Of a stretch of 64,000 bases of DNA, positions 23,442 through 33,730 are shown piece after piece (the stretch's first letter is position 1; every line of letters begins with the position of its first letter). The position numbers were made by a program, and so were the translations under genes. Source of the stretch: Acanthosepion esculentum (lineage: Eukaryota > Mollusca > Cephalopoda > Sepiida > Sepiidae). The stretch lies in assembly GCA_964036315.1 (NCBI GenBank), contig CAXIWW010000817.1, forward strand, positions 2,887,501-2,951,500, written 5' to 3'. The notes under the pieces were generated by a model. It worked only from the letters and a program-made list of their open reading frames with translations. It did not search any database and was not told the DNA's origin.

Positions 23442-26400
23442 CTAGGCGAGAGGTGTTAGCTTCCATTTCCTCGCCGCTTCTCATTGTAGCCGCACGGTTA
23501 GGAGCTCAAAGTTTAAATTTTATTGTGGATACAGGAGCTGCCGTATCTATACTTCCGAAGAGATATTTAAGCGGAGCTGTAACATACCCAACCAATATCT
23601 CTTTAGTGTCTGCCAACGGTCAAAAGATTGAATGCTCAGGACAAGCAGGACTGAATCTAACACTACGGAACCTCAGACGAGAATTTACCTGGACATTTAT
23701 AATAGCCGAAACTGCTCAGCCACTCCTAGGATACGATTTCCTAAACCATTTCGGGCTAATGGTGGACTGCACAAACAATAAGCTGATTGATAAAATGACT
23801 AATAGACAATCCGATGCACATCCATCGTCTATTATCATGAATATAGATTTAGTACCGAATAAAGATGCTAACAAAATGGTACGAGCAATTCTGGAGAAAT
23901 ACCCAAACTTAATTTCTCCTCATCGCGACACGAATGCAACAAAACCAAAGATATTCCATAGAATAGAAACTGGTAGCAACCCTCCTACTTTCTCCAGAGC
24001 CAGACAATTATCAGCTCAGAGATGTGAAATTGCAAAAGAGGAATTCAAGAAACTCCTAAAGGCAGGAATAATTTCCCCTTCAAACTCTGAATGGAGTTCA
24101 GCCTTACATATGGTACCGAAGTCAGACGGCACATATAGACCTGTTGGCGATTACAGACATTTAAATACCATAACAAAAGCCGATCGATATCAAGTCCCAA
24201 ATATAAATTCCTTGTCTTCGAAGCTTCATAATAAGAAGTTCTTTTCAAAGATAGACCTGTCGTCTGCTTATCATCAGATACCTGTACATCCGGAGGATGT
24301 TTGCAAGACAGCCATCTCTACCCCTTTTGGGTTATTTGAATATAACTATATGCCTTTCGGACTACGGAACGCATCATGTACTTTTCAGAGAATGATGGAC
24401 AATATCTTTCGTGATACTGATTATACCTTTGTATATATCGACGATATCCTTATATTCTCAGAAGATGAAGAAACTCATTCCAAGCATATCGACCTAGTAC
24501 TACAAAAACTGAGTGAGTACGATTTTAAAATTTGTCTCTCCAAATGCATATTTAGTGCTAATGAATTAGACTTTTTAGGATTTCATATTTCTGCTAGTGG
24601 TCTCAAACCCAGTGCTAAAAAGTTGAATGAATTAAGTGAATTTCCTCAACCAAACGATTCCAAATCACTACGCCGATTCATCGGAATGGCAAATTTTTAC
24701 AGAAAACTTGTGCCAAATTTCAGCGATATCATACTACCTCTCACGGAAAAAATACGTTTAAACCAAAATTCCAAGTCATTAACCCTAACAAAGGAAGAAA
24801 TTGAATCTTTCGAAAATATGAAAAAGTCTTTATCAAATGTAACTGTTTTGGCTTTCCCCAGCTCGAAAGCTAACAACTATCAACTTGTAACAGACAGTTC
24901 GAATTATGCGGTGGGTGCAGCACTTCATCAAATGATTGATAATCAACCCATCCCCATAGGTTTCTTTTCAAAGAAATTATCCCAAACCCAACAAAAATAT
25001 TCTACTTTTGACAGAGAACTACTAGCTGCCTATCTAGCAGTACTCCATTTTAAACATTTAATAGAAGGCAGAAATGTAATGTTACTGACGGATCACAAAC
25101 CACTTTGCAGTGCTTTTAAAAGCCAGTCTTCCTTAAAATCAGATAGACAACAGCGTCACCTCTGTTTTATCAGCGAATATGTAAATGACATTTCACATAT
25201 AAGAGGTTCACAAAATATAGTAGCTGATTGTTTATCACGACCTGTCAACGCGATCACTATTGATATATGTGACTTACAAGAAATAGTGAAGCATCAAGCT
25301 ACTGACAATGAAATTCAGGCATTCAAAGATCAACTGAAACCATACACAATAAATCAAAATGAAACCATATTATGTGACACGACATTACCTTTTCCACGAC
25401 CTTTTGTGACTGAAAAGCTCAGAAAATCGGTATTTGACAGTCTGCATAATCTATCACATCCAGGAATAACATCTTCAAGAAAAATAATAAAATCCAGATA
25501 CTATTGGCCGAAGATGGACAAGTCAATAAAAACCTGGTGCACAGAATGCCAACACTGCCAACAAGCAAAAATAATAAAACACACAAAGAGCAAAGTAAAT
25601 CCATTTGAATTACCTTCCAGTCGTTTTGAAACGGTGCATGTGGATATTGTCGGTCCCTTACCACCAGTAAAGAACCAAACTGACCCTTATTTTTCACCAT
25701 ATCGATATTTATTAACATGCATTGATAGAAATACGAGATGGATAGAAGCATGCCCAATAACAGAAATTACGGCAAAATCAATATCAACGGCTTTTGTCAA
25801 TCTGTGGATCTCCCGATTCGGGGTTCCTCTTCATGTCGTTACGGACAGAGGAAGCCAATTTGAATCCGAATTATTCTCAGAACTATCAAAAATAATAGGC
25901 TTCCACAGATTACGAACAACGGCGTACCATCCGCAAACGAATGGATTAGTTGAGCGAGCACACAGAACTTTAAAAACGGCTATTATAGCCAGGAAAGAAT
26001 CGTGGTTGTCAGCTCTTCCTATCGTCCTTTTGGGAATGAGGATAACACCTAACGAATCAAACTATTCTTCGTTTACTGCAGTAACAGGGAGTCATGCACA
26101 AGTCCCCCGATTGTTAATTGACTCTATCAAGAACGAGAATAGTGAAATGACAAACTCGCACGTTAAAATTCTAGCCGACGAGATGCAAAAATTTGACATG
26201 GACAAATTATCCAGGGGACACCTGCATACAATACCTAATTCTTACATTCCAAAAGATTTACAAACATGTAAAAGTATCTGGCTAAGAACAGACAGAGTGA
26301 GAAAGCCATTGGAAGCTCCATACACAGGTCCATTCCAAGTATTAAGTCGTCATGAAAAATATTTTACTATTAAAAGATCGGATGACGTACATAGTAATGT

Positions 26401-26590
26401 TTCAATAGATAGACTAAAACCTGCATATATTTCTGAAAATATAAAATCAAAAGATTCCATTGGATCAAGACCGGATTTGGATAACTCCCTATCTTGTTCC
26501 GAAGAAACTAATGATAACAAACCAGAAACTAGAACAAAGTCCGGTAGAACGGTTAAATGGAAGAAAGAAAACACATATTTTTATTACTAA
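23426..26590 (+). CDS. pol: Retrotransposon Pol polyprotein, copy 1
   Basis: This polyprotein copies element RNA to DNA and inserts it. The frame is open from 23,426 in the -1 frame relative to gag. The first start-like codon is a GTG at 23,453, which is not a normal eukaryotic start, so I infer a Gag-Pol fusion. Numbered from that GTG (1,045 residues), the domains are: aspartic protease (D26-T-G, LLGYDFL at 91-97); reverse transcriptase with catalytic D268 (SKIDLSSAYHQ) and Y328-I-D-D331; RNase H with D481, E522, D547 and D592; integrase zinc finger H665, H669, C696, C699; integrase core D731, D798, E834 with 35 residues between the last two; and a C-terminal PYTGPF module (956-961). All catalytic residues are present. 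It differs from copy 3 at two residues. Confidence 0.95.
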   Translation, partial: DFGKLTRREVLASISSPLLIVAARLGAQSLNFIVDTGAAVSILPKRYLSGAVTYPTNISLVSANGQKIECSGQAGLNLTLRNLRREFTWTFIIAETAQPLLGYDFLNHFGLMVDCTNNKLIDKMTNRQSDAHPSSIIMNIDLVPNKDANKMVRAILEKYPNLISPHRDTNATKPKIFHRIETGSNPPTFSRARQLSAQRCEIAKEEFKKLLKAGIISPSNSEWSSALHMVPKSDGTYRPVGDYRHLNTITKADRYQVPNINSLSSKLHNKKFFSKIDLSSAYHQIPVHPEDVCKTAISTPFGLFEYNYMPFGLRNASCTFQRMMDNIFRDTDYTFVYIDDILIFSEDEETHSKHIDLVLQKLSEYDFKICLSKCIFSANELDFLGFHISASGLKPSAKKLNELSEFPQPNDSKSLRRFIGMANFYRKLVPNFSDIILPLTEKIRLNQNSKSLTLTKEEIESFENMKKSLSNVTVLAFPSSKANNYQLVTDSSNYAVGAALHQMIDNQPIPIGFFSKKLSQTQQKYSTFDRELLAAYLAVLHFKHLIEGRNVMLLTDHKPLCSAFKSQSSLKSDRQQRHLCFISEYVNDISHIRGSQNIVADCLSRPVNAITIDICDLQEIVKHQATDNEIQAFKDQLKPYTINQNETILCDTTLPFPRPFVTEKLRKSVFDSLHNLSHPGITSSRKIIKSRYYWPKMDKSIKTWCTECQHCQQAKIIKHTKSKVNPFELPSSRFETVHVDIVGPLPPVKNQTDPYFSPYRYLLTCIDRNTRWIEACPITEITAKSISTAFVNLWISRFGVPLHVVTDRGSQFESELFSELSKIIGFHRLRTTAYHPQTNGLVERAHRTLKTAIIARKESWLSALPIVLLGMRITPNESNYSSFTAVTGSHAQVPRLLIDSIKNENSEMTNSHVKILADEMQKFDMDKLSRGHLHTIPNSYIPKDLQTCKSIWLRTDRVRKPLEAPYTGPFQVLSRHEKYFTIKRSDDVHSNVSIDRLKPAYISENIKSKDSIGSRPDLDNSLSCSEETNDNKPETRTKSGRTVKWKKENTYFYY

Positions 26591-26620
26591 AAAAAAAAAA
26601 CAACAACAACTCCGTTTACT

Positions 26621-26630
26621 GGGGCGAAAG
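26621..26630 (+). other. Polypurine tract, copy 1
   Basis: The tract ggggcgaaag lies three to four bases before the 3' LTR and is the likely primer for plus-strand synthesis. It follows an A-run and a caacaacaac stretch after the pol stop. Confidence 0.65.
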
Positions 26631-26633
26631 TTA

Positions 26634-27359
26634 TGTGGTGGCACGGAGCAAGCGAAGGACCGGATATTAACCCTCAGAGGTTTAGACAGCAAATGACCAA
26701 TACTGGTCTCTGCGCATCCGGCTCCACGCAGAATTTCCGGTGGAAAACTAAAAAGAAATAAAAAGAATGATAAGCAATTTTCCACCAATTAAACGGCTCC
26801 GCGCCATACCCAACAGTTTGTTTCAGCAGACTGACTCTGATCCGATGGGCACACATAAATAGAGCGATAAATTCACTTCTAGGAGAGAAAGCTTTGAAGT
26901 ACCGTCAGTGAATGTCGCTACGCTTTCCTCACCCATCAAACCAGATGCCTTCAGCCTTCCTTCACCAACGGAGATATCAAAGGACTCCTACCAACCCATT
27001 GACCTCACCTTTCATCTCCTGTGACCAGCACGTCATGAACTTAAGTATTAACAAAAGACACTTATATTCTTTTAATAATCGGATTTCTCTTCTATGAATG
27101 AACATTTTGTAACGGACTGTGTGCGTGTAAATCAAGAAACATTGTACTATTCATTGATGTTGCATTTAAATACAAAGTGTTTTTGATATACCCTTCTCTT
27201 TCGTATGTTATTTTGTTTATGTTATGGTGACCCCAATTTGATTGCTTGTTGAACCTTTAGGCCAAACTAGCGGCTGTCCCGAAGGACTGCTACTATTTAT
27301 CTACCTTCTGATACAAGCAACAATTAACAACGAGAAATATACCCCCCCCCATCACCATA
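26634..27359 (+). repeat. 3' LTR of retrotransposon copy 1
   Basis: This matches the 5' LTR with roughly 15 substitutions and about 4 small length changes, counted by eye. Examples are cagaggttt for cagatgttt, ggtggaaaact for ggggaaaatt, taggagag for taagacag, actgtgtg for actttgtg, and atacaaagtg for atacttaagtg. The same changes occur in the 3' LTRs of copies 2 and 3. A private ccagatg is seen here. Confidence 0.92.
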
Positions 27360-28891
27360 TGTATTTTTATACTTTCATAGTGTTTTTTTTATAGTGGGGG
27401 GTCACTATTTGCTCATAGCTGGGACACTTTGTGATCAGAAGCCTTGCTGTCAGATGTAGTTTATAGTCATACCTAGGACTAGTTGGCACTGTGGTGCTGT
27501 TGGCACTTTTGCTATCAGCTGTTGGCACTTTTGCTATCAGCTGTGGTGCTGTTGGCACATTTGCTATCAACTGGTGTTGTTCGCAAGTTTTTATATAAAC
27601 ATGTATTTTTATACATTCATAGTGTTTTTTTTTAGTGGGGGGTCACTATTTGCTCATAGCTGGGAACCTTTGTGATCAGAAGCCTTGCTGTCAGTGTAGT
27701 TTATAATCATACCTAGGACTAGTTGGCAATGGGTGCTGTTGGCACTTTTGCTATCAGCTGTTGGCACTTTTGCTATCAGCTGTTGGCTATTTTGCTATCA
27801 GCTGTTGGCACTTTTGCTATCAGCTGTGGTGCTCTTGGCACTTTTGCTATCAACTGGTGTTGTTCGCAAGTTTTTATATAAACATGTATTTTTATACTTT
27901 CATAGTGTTTTTTTTTAGTGGGGGGTTACTATTTGCTAATAGCTTTGACCCTTTGTCATCAGAAGCCTTGCTGTCAGATGTAGTTTATAGTCATACCTAG
28001 GACTAGTTGGCAATGTGGTGCTGTTTGCACTTTTGCTATCAGCTGTTGGCACTTTTGCTATCAGCTGTTGGCACTTTTGCTATCAGCGGTTGGCACTTTT
28101 GCTATCAGCTGTTGAAACTTTTGCTATCAGCTGTTGGCACTTTTGCTATCAGCTGTTGGCACTTTTGCTATCAGCTGTGGTGCTGTTGGCACTTTTGCTA
28201 TCAACTGGTGTTGTTCGCAATTTTTTATATAAACATGTATTTTTATACATTCATAGTGTTTTTTTTTTAGTGGGGGGTCACTATTTGCTCATAGCTGGGA
28301 CCATTTGTGATCAGAAGCCTTGCTGTCATATGTAGTTTATAGTCATACCTAGGACTAGTTGGCACTGTGGTGCTGTTGGCACTTTTGCTATCAGCAGTTG
28401 GCACTTTTGCTATCACCTGTTGGCACTTTTGCTATCAGCTGCGTTGCTGTTTGCACTTTTGCTATCAACTGGTGTTGTTTCCAAGTTTTTATGTAAACAT
28501 GTATTTTTATACTTTCATAGTGTTTTCTTTTAGTGGGGGGTAACTATTTGCTCCTAGCTTGGTCCCTTTGTGAAAAGAAGACTTGCTGTCAGATGTAGTT
28601 TATAGTCATACCTAGGACTAGTTGGCACTGTGGTGCTGTCGGCACTTTTGCTATCAGCTGTTGGCACTTTTACTATCAGCTGTTGGAACTTTTGCTATCA
28701 GCTGTTGGCACTTTTACTATCAGCTGTTGACACTTTTGCTATCAGATGTTGGCACTTTTGCTATCAGCTGTTGGCACTTATGCTATCAGCTATTGGCACT
28801 TTTGCTATCAGTTTTTGGCACTTTTGCTATCAGCTGTTGGCACTTTTGCTATCAGCTGTGGTGCTGTTTGCACTATTGCTATCAACTGGTG
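27360..28891 (+). repeat. Composite satellite array, forward (between element copy 1 and switch)
   Basis: Forward 22-mers and spacers resume in mid-spacer directly after the 3' LTR. Shared landmarks with unit 2 include a ttggctattttgc unit, a gctaatagctttgaccc spacer, a tgtttccaagtttttatg spacer and a gtgaaaagaagacttg spacer. Confidence 0.92.
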
Positions 28892-28905
28892 CAAATGTGC
28901 CAACA
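28881..28905. other. Array orientation switch, forward to reverse (unit 1)
   Basis: Forward repeat ends as ctatcaactggtg, the first bases of a spacer. The next bases, caaatgtgccaacagctg, are reverse-sense 22-mers. The flanking repeats can pair as a large stem with almost no loop. The same junction recurs at 43,556. Confidence 0.9.
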
Positions 28906-31900
28906 GCTGATACCAAAAGTGCAAAAACTGATAGCAAAGGTTCCAACAGCTGATAGCAAATGTGCCAACAGCTGATAGCAAAAGTGCCAACAGCACCACA
29001 GTGCCAACTAGTCCTAGGTATGACTATAAACTACATCTGACAGCAAGGATTCTGATCACAAAGGGTCCCAGCTATGAGCAAATAGTTACCCCCCACTAAA
29101 AGAAAACACTATGAAAGTATAAAAATACATGTTTATATAAAAACTTGCGAACAACACCAGTTGATAGCAAAAGTGTAACCAGCACCACAGCTGATAGCAA
29201 AAGTGCCAACAGCTGGTAGCAAAAGTGCCAACAGCTGATAGCAAAAGTGCCAGCAGCTGATAGCAAAAGTGCCAACAGCTGATAGCAAAAGTGCCAACAG
29301 ATGATACCAAAAGTGCCAACAGCTGATAGCAAAAGTGCCAACAGCTGATAGCAAAAGTGCCAAAAGCTGATAGCAAAAGTTCCAAAAACTGATAGCAAAA
29401 GTGCCAACAGCTGATAGCAAAAGTGCCAACAGCTGATACCAAACGTGCCAACAGCTGATACCAAAAGTGCCAAAAGCTGATAACAAAGGTGACAACAGCT
29501 GATAGCAAAAGTGCCAACAGCTGATAGCAAAAGTGCCAACAGCACCACAGTGCCATCTATTCCTAGGTATGACTATAAACTACATCTGACAGCAAGGCTT
29601 CTGATCACAAAGGGTCCCAGCTATGAGCAAATAGTGACCCCCCACTAAAAAAAAAACACTATGAAAGTAGAAAAATACATGTTTATATAAAAACTTGCGA
29701 ACAACACCAGTTGATAGCAAAAGTGCCAACATCACCCCAGCTGATAGCAAAAGTGCCAACAGCTGATAGCAAAAGTGCCAACAGCTGATACCAAAAGTGC
29801 CAACAGCTGATAGCAAAAGTGCCAACCGAAGATACCAAAAGTGCCAACAGCTGATAGCAAAAGTGCCAACAGCTGATAGCAAAAGTGCCAACAGCTGATA
29901 GCAAAAGTGCCAACAGCTAATACCAAAAGTGCCAAAAGCTGATACCAAAAGTGCCAACAGCTGATAGCAAAAGTGCCAACAGCTGATAGCAAAAGTGCCA
30001 ACAGCACCACAGTGCCAACTAGTCCTAGGTATGACTATAAACTACATCTGACAGCAAGGCTTCTGATCACAAAGGGTCCCAGATATGAGCAAATAGTTAC
30101 CCCCCACTAAAAGAAAACATTATGAAAGTATAAAAATACATGTTCATATAAAAACTTGCGAACAACACCAGTTGATATCAAAAGTGCAGACAGCACCCCA
30201 GCTGATAGCAAAAGTGCCAACAGCTGATAGCAAAAGTGCCAACAGCTGATAGCAAAAGTGACAAAAGCTGATAGCAAAAGTACCAACAGCTGATAGCAAA
30301 AGTGCCAACAGATGATACCAAAAGTGGCAACAGCTGATAGCAAATGTGCCAACAGCTGATAGCAAAAGTGCCAACAGCACCACAGTGCCAACAGCACCAC
30401 AGTGCCAACTAGTCCTATGTATGACTATAAACTACATCTGACAGCAAGGATTCTGATCAAAAAGGGTCCCAGCTATGAGCAAATAGTTACCCCCCACTAA
30501 AAGAAAACACTATGAAAGTATAAAAATACATGTTTATATAAAAACTTGCGAACAACACCAGTTGATAGCAAAAGTGCCAACATCACCACAGCTGATAGCA
30601 AAAGTGCCAACAGCTGATAGCAAAAGTGCCAACAGCTGATACCAAAAGTGCCAACAGCTGATAGCGAAAGTGCCAACAGAAGATACCAAAAGTGCCAACA
30701 GCTCATAGCAAAAGTGCCAACAGCTGATAGCAAAAGTGCCAACAGCTGATAGCAAAAGTGCCAAAAGCTGATAGCAAAAGTGCCAACAGCTGATACCAAA
30801 AGTGCCAAAAGCTGATACCAAAAGTGCCAACAGCTGATAGCAAAAGTGCCAACAGCTGATAGCAAAAGTGCCAACAGCACCACAGTGCCAACTAGTCATA
30901 GGTATGACTATAAACTACATCTGACAGCATGGCTTCTGATCACAAAGGGTCCCAGATATGAGCAAATAGTTACCCCCCACTAAAAGAAAACATTATGAAA
31001 GTATAAAAATACATATTTATATAAAAACTTGCGAACAACACCAGTTGATATCAAAAGTGCCAACAGCACCCCAGCTGATAGCAAAAGTGCCAACAGCTGA
31101 TAGCAAAAGTGCCAACAGCTGATAGCAAAAGTGACAAAAGCTGATAGCAAAAGTGCCAACAGCTGATAGCAAAAGTGCCAACAGATGATACCAAAAGTGG
31201 CAACAGCTGATAGCAAATGTGCCAACAGCTGATAGCAAAAGTGCCAACAGCTGATAGCAAAACTTCCAAAAGCTGATAGCAAAAGTGCCAACAGCTGATA
31301 GCAAAAGTGCCAACAGCTGATAGCAAAAGTGCCCACAGCTGATAGCAAAAGTGCAAACAGCTGATACCAAAAGTGCCAAAACTGATAGCAAATGTGCCAA
31401 CAGCTGATACCAAAAGTGCCAACAGCACCACAGTGCCAACTAGTCCTAGGTATGACTATAAACTACATCTGACAGCAAGGATTCTGATCAAAAAGGGTCC
31501 CAGCTATGAGCAAATAGTTACCCCCCACTAAAAGAAAACACTATGAAAGTATTAAAATACATGTTTATATAAAAACTTGCGAACAACACCAGTTGATAGC
31601 AAAAATGCAAAGAGCACCACAGCTGATAGCAAAAGTGCCAACAGCTGGTAGCAAAATGCCAACAGCTGATAGCAAAAGTGCCAACAGCTGATACCAAAAG
31701 TGACAAAAGCTGATAGCAAAAGTGCCAACAGCTGATAGCAATAGTGCCAACAGATGATACCGAAAGTGCCAACAGCTGATAGCAAAAGTGCCAACAGCTG
31801 ATAGCAAAAGTGCCAACAGCTGATAGCAAAGGTGCCAAAAGCTGATAGCAAAAGTTCCAACAGCTGATAGCAAAAGTTCCAAGAGATGATACCAAACGTG

Positions 31901-33599
31901 CCAACAGCTGATAGCAAAAGTGCCAACAGCTCATAGCAAAAGTGTCAACAGCTGATAGCAAAAGTGCAAACAGCTGATACCAAAAGTGCCAAAAGCTGAT
32001 ACCAAAAGTGCCAAAAGCTGATAGCAAAAGTACCAACTGCTGATAGCAAAAGTGCCAACAGCACCACAGTGCCAACTAGTCCTAGGTATGACTATAAACT
32101 ACATCTGACAGCAAGGCTTCTGATCAAAAATGGTCCCAGATATGAGCAAATAGTTACCCCCCACAAAAAGAAAACACTATGAAAGTATAAAAATACATGT
32201 TTATATAAAAACTTGCGAACAACACCAGTTGATAGCAAAAGTGCAAACAGCACCACAGCTGATAGCAAAAGTGCCAAGAGCTGATAGCAAAAGTGCCAAC
32301 AGCTGATAGCAAAAGTTCCAACAGATGATACCAAAAGTGCCAACAGCTGATAGCAAATGTGCCAACAGCTGATAGCAAAAGTGCCAACAGCTGATAGCAA
32401 AAGTGCCAACAGATTATACCAAATGTGCCAACAGCTGATAGCAAAAGTTCCAACAGCTGATAGCAAAAGTGCCAACAGCTGATAGCAAAATGCCAACAGC
32501 TGATAGCAAAAGTTCCAACAGATGATAACAAACGTGCCAACAGCTGATAGCAAACGTGCCAACAGCTGATAGCAAAAGTGCCAACAGCTGATAGCAAAAG
32601 TGCCAACAGCTAATACCAAAAGTGCCAAAAGCTGATAGCAAAATTGCCAACAGCTGATAGCAAAAGTGCCAACAGCTGATAGCAAAAGTGCCAACAGATG
32701 ATAGCAAAAGTGCCAACAGCTTATAGCAAAAGTGCAAACAGCTGATAGCAAAAGTGCAAACAACACAAGTTGATAGCAAAAGTGCCAACAGCACCACAGC
32801 TGATAGCAAAAGTGCCAACAGCTCATAGCAAAAGTGCCAACCGCTGATAGCAAAATGCCAAAAGCTGATAGCAAAAGTGCCAAAAGCAGATAGCAAAAGT
32901 GCCAAATGCTGATAGCAAAAGTGCCAACAGCTGATAGCAAAAGTGCCAACAGCTGATTGCAAAATACCAACAGCTGATAGCAAAAGTGCCAAAAGCTGAT
33001 AGCAAAAGTGCCAACAGCTGATAGCAAAAGTGCCAACAGCTGATAGCAAAAGTGCAACAGCACCACAGTGCCAACTAGTCCTAGTTATGACTATATTCTA
33101 CATCTGACAGCAAGGCTTCTGATCACAAAGTGTCCCAGCTATGAGCAAATAGTGACCCCCCACTAAAAAAAACACTATGAAAGTATATAAATACATATTT
33201 ATATAAAAACTTGCGAACAACACCAGCTGATAGCAAAAGTGCCAACAGCACCACAGATGATAGCAAAACTGCCAACAGCTCATAGCAAATGTGCCAAAAG
33301 CTGATGACAAAAGTGACAAAAGCTGATAGCAAAATGCCAACAGCTGATAGCAAAAGTGCCAACAGCTGATACCAAAAGTGCCAACAGCTGATACCAAAAG
33401 TGCCAAAAGCTGATACCAAAATTGCCAACAGCTGATAACAAAAGTGCCAACAGCATTACAGTGCCAACTAGTCCTAGGTATGACTATGAACTACATCTGA
33501 CAGCAAGGCTTCTGATCACAAAGGGTCCCAGCTGTGAGCAAATAGTGACCCACCACTAAAAAAAAACACTATGAAAGTATAAAAATACATGTTTATATA
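28892..33599 (-). repeat. Composite satellite array, reverse tract inside unit 1
   Basis: Reverse-sense 22-mers and spacers, with ttaccccccactaaaagaaaac spacers common here and a longer average run of 22-mers than elsewhere. The run between about 32,230 and 33,058 holds roughly 38 units, broken only by a remnant spacer (gcaaacaacacaagttgatag near 32,756). The tract is shared with unit 2. Confidence 0.92.
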
Positions 33600-33730
33600 G
33601 CTGGGACCCTGTGTGATCAGAAGCCTTGCTGTCAGATGTAGTTCATAGTCATACCTAGGATTAGTTGGCACTGTGGTGCTGTTGGCACTTTTGCTATCAG
33701 CTGTTGGCATTTTGCTATCAGCTGTTGGCA
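33470..33730. other. Fold-back palindrome centre, reverse to forward (unit 1)
   Basis: At 33,599/33,600 the reverse spacer stops at acatgtttatata and a forward spacer begins at gctgggaccc. Both arms carry the rare variant gttcatag (elsewhere gtttatag), and the outward order of 22-mer variants is alike. The right arm is therefore an inverted copy of the left, with an unpaired centre of about 65 bp. Confidence 0.85.

Larger units (their letters stand above)
21801..27359 (+). mobile_element. Ty3/gypsy LTR retrotransposon copy 1, CsRn1-like
   Basis: This is a complete LTR element of about 5.56 kb: 5' LTR, tRNA-Trp type primer site, gag, pol (protease, reverse transcriptase, RNase H, integrase), purine tract, 3' LTR. 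It sits inside a satellite spacer at the acatgtatttttatac position. The 4-bp target copy tgta is seen at 21,797-21,800 and 27,360-27,363, although the LTR ends can be shifted by 1-2 bases. There is no env-like frame after pol. The CHCC Gag finger and Trp primer site support the CsRn1/Kabuki branch. Gag and pol are open, so the copy may still be coding-competent, though its LTRs differ by about 2%. Confidence 0.95.

Noticed and set aside
25419..25757. Minus-strand 112-codon frame opposite integrase (also in copies 2 and 3), and other minus-strand frames inside pol
   Set aside because: It is antisense to a clearly conserved integrase region and has no domain of its own.
26460..26790. Possible env-like frame after pol
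   Set aside because: The frames here overlap the end of pol and the start of the 3' LTR, are under 105 codons and show no signal peptide or membrane segment pattern.
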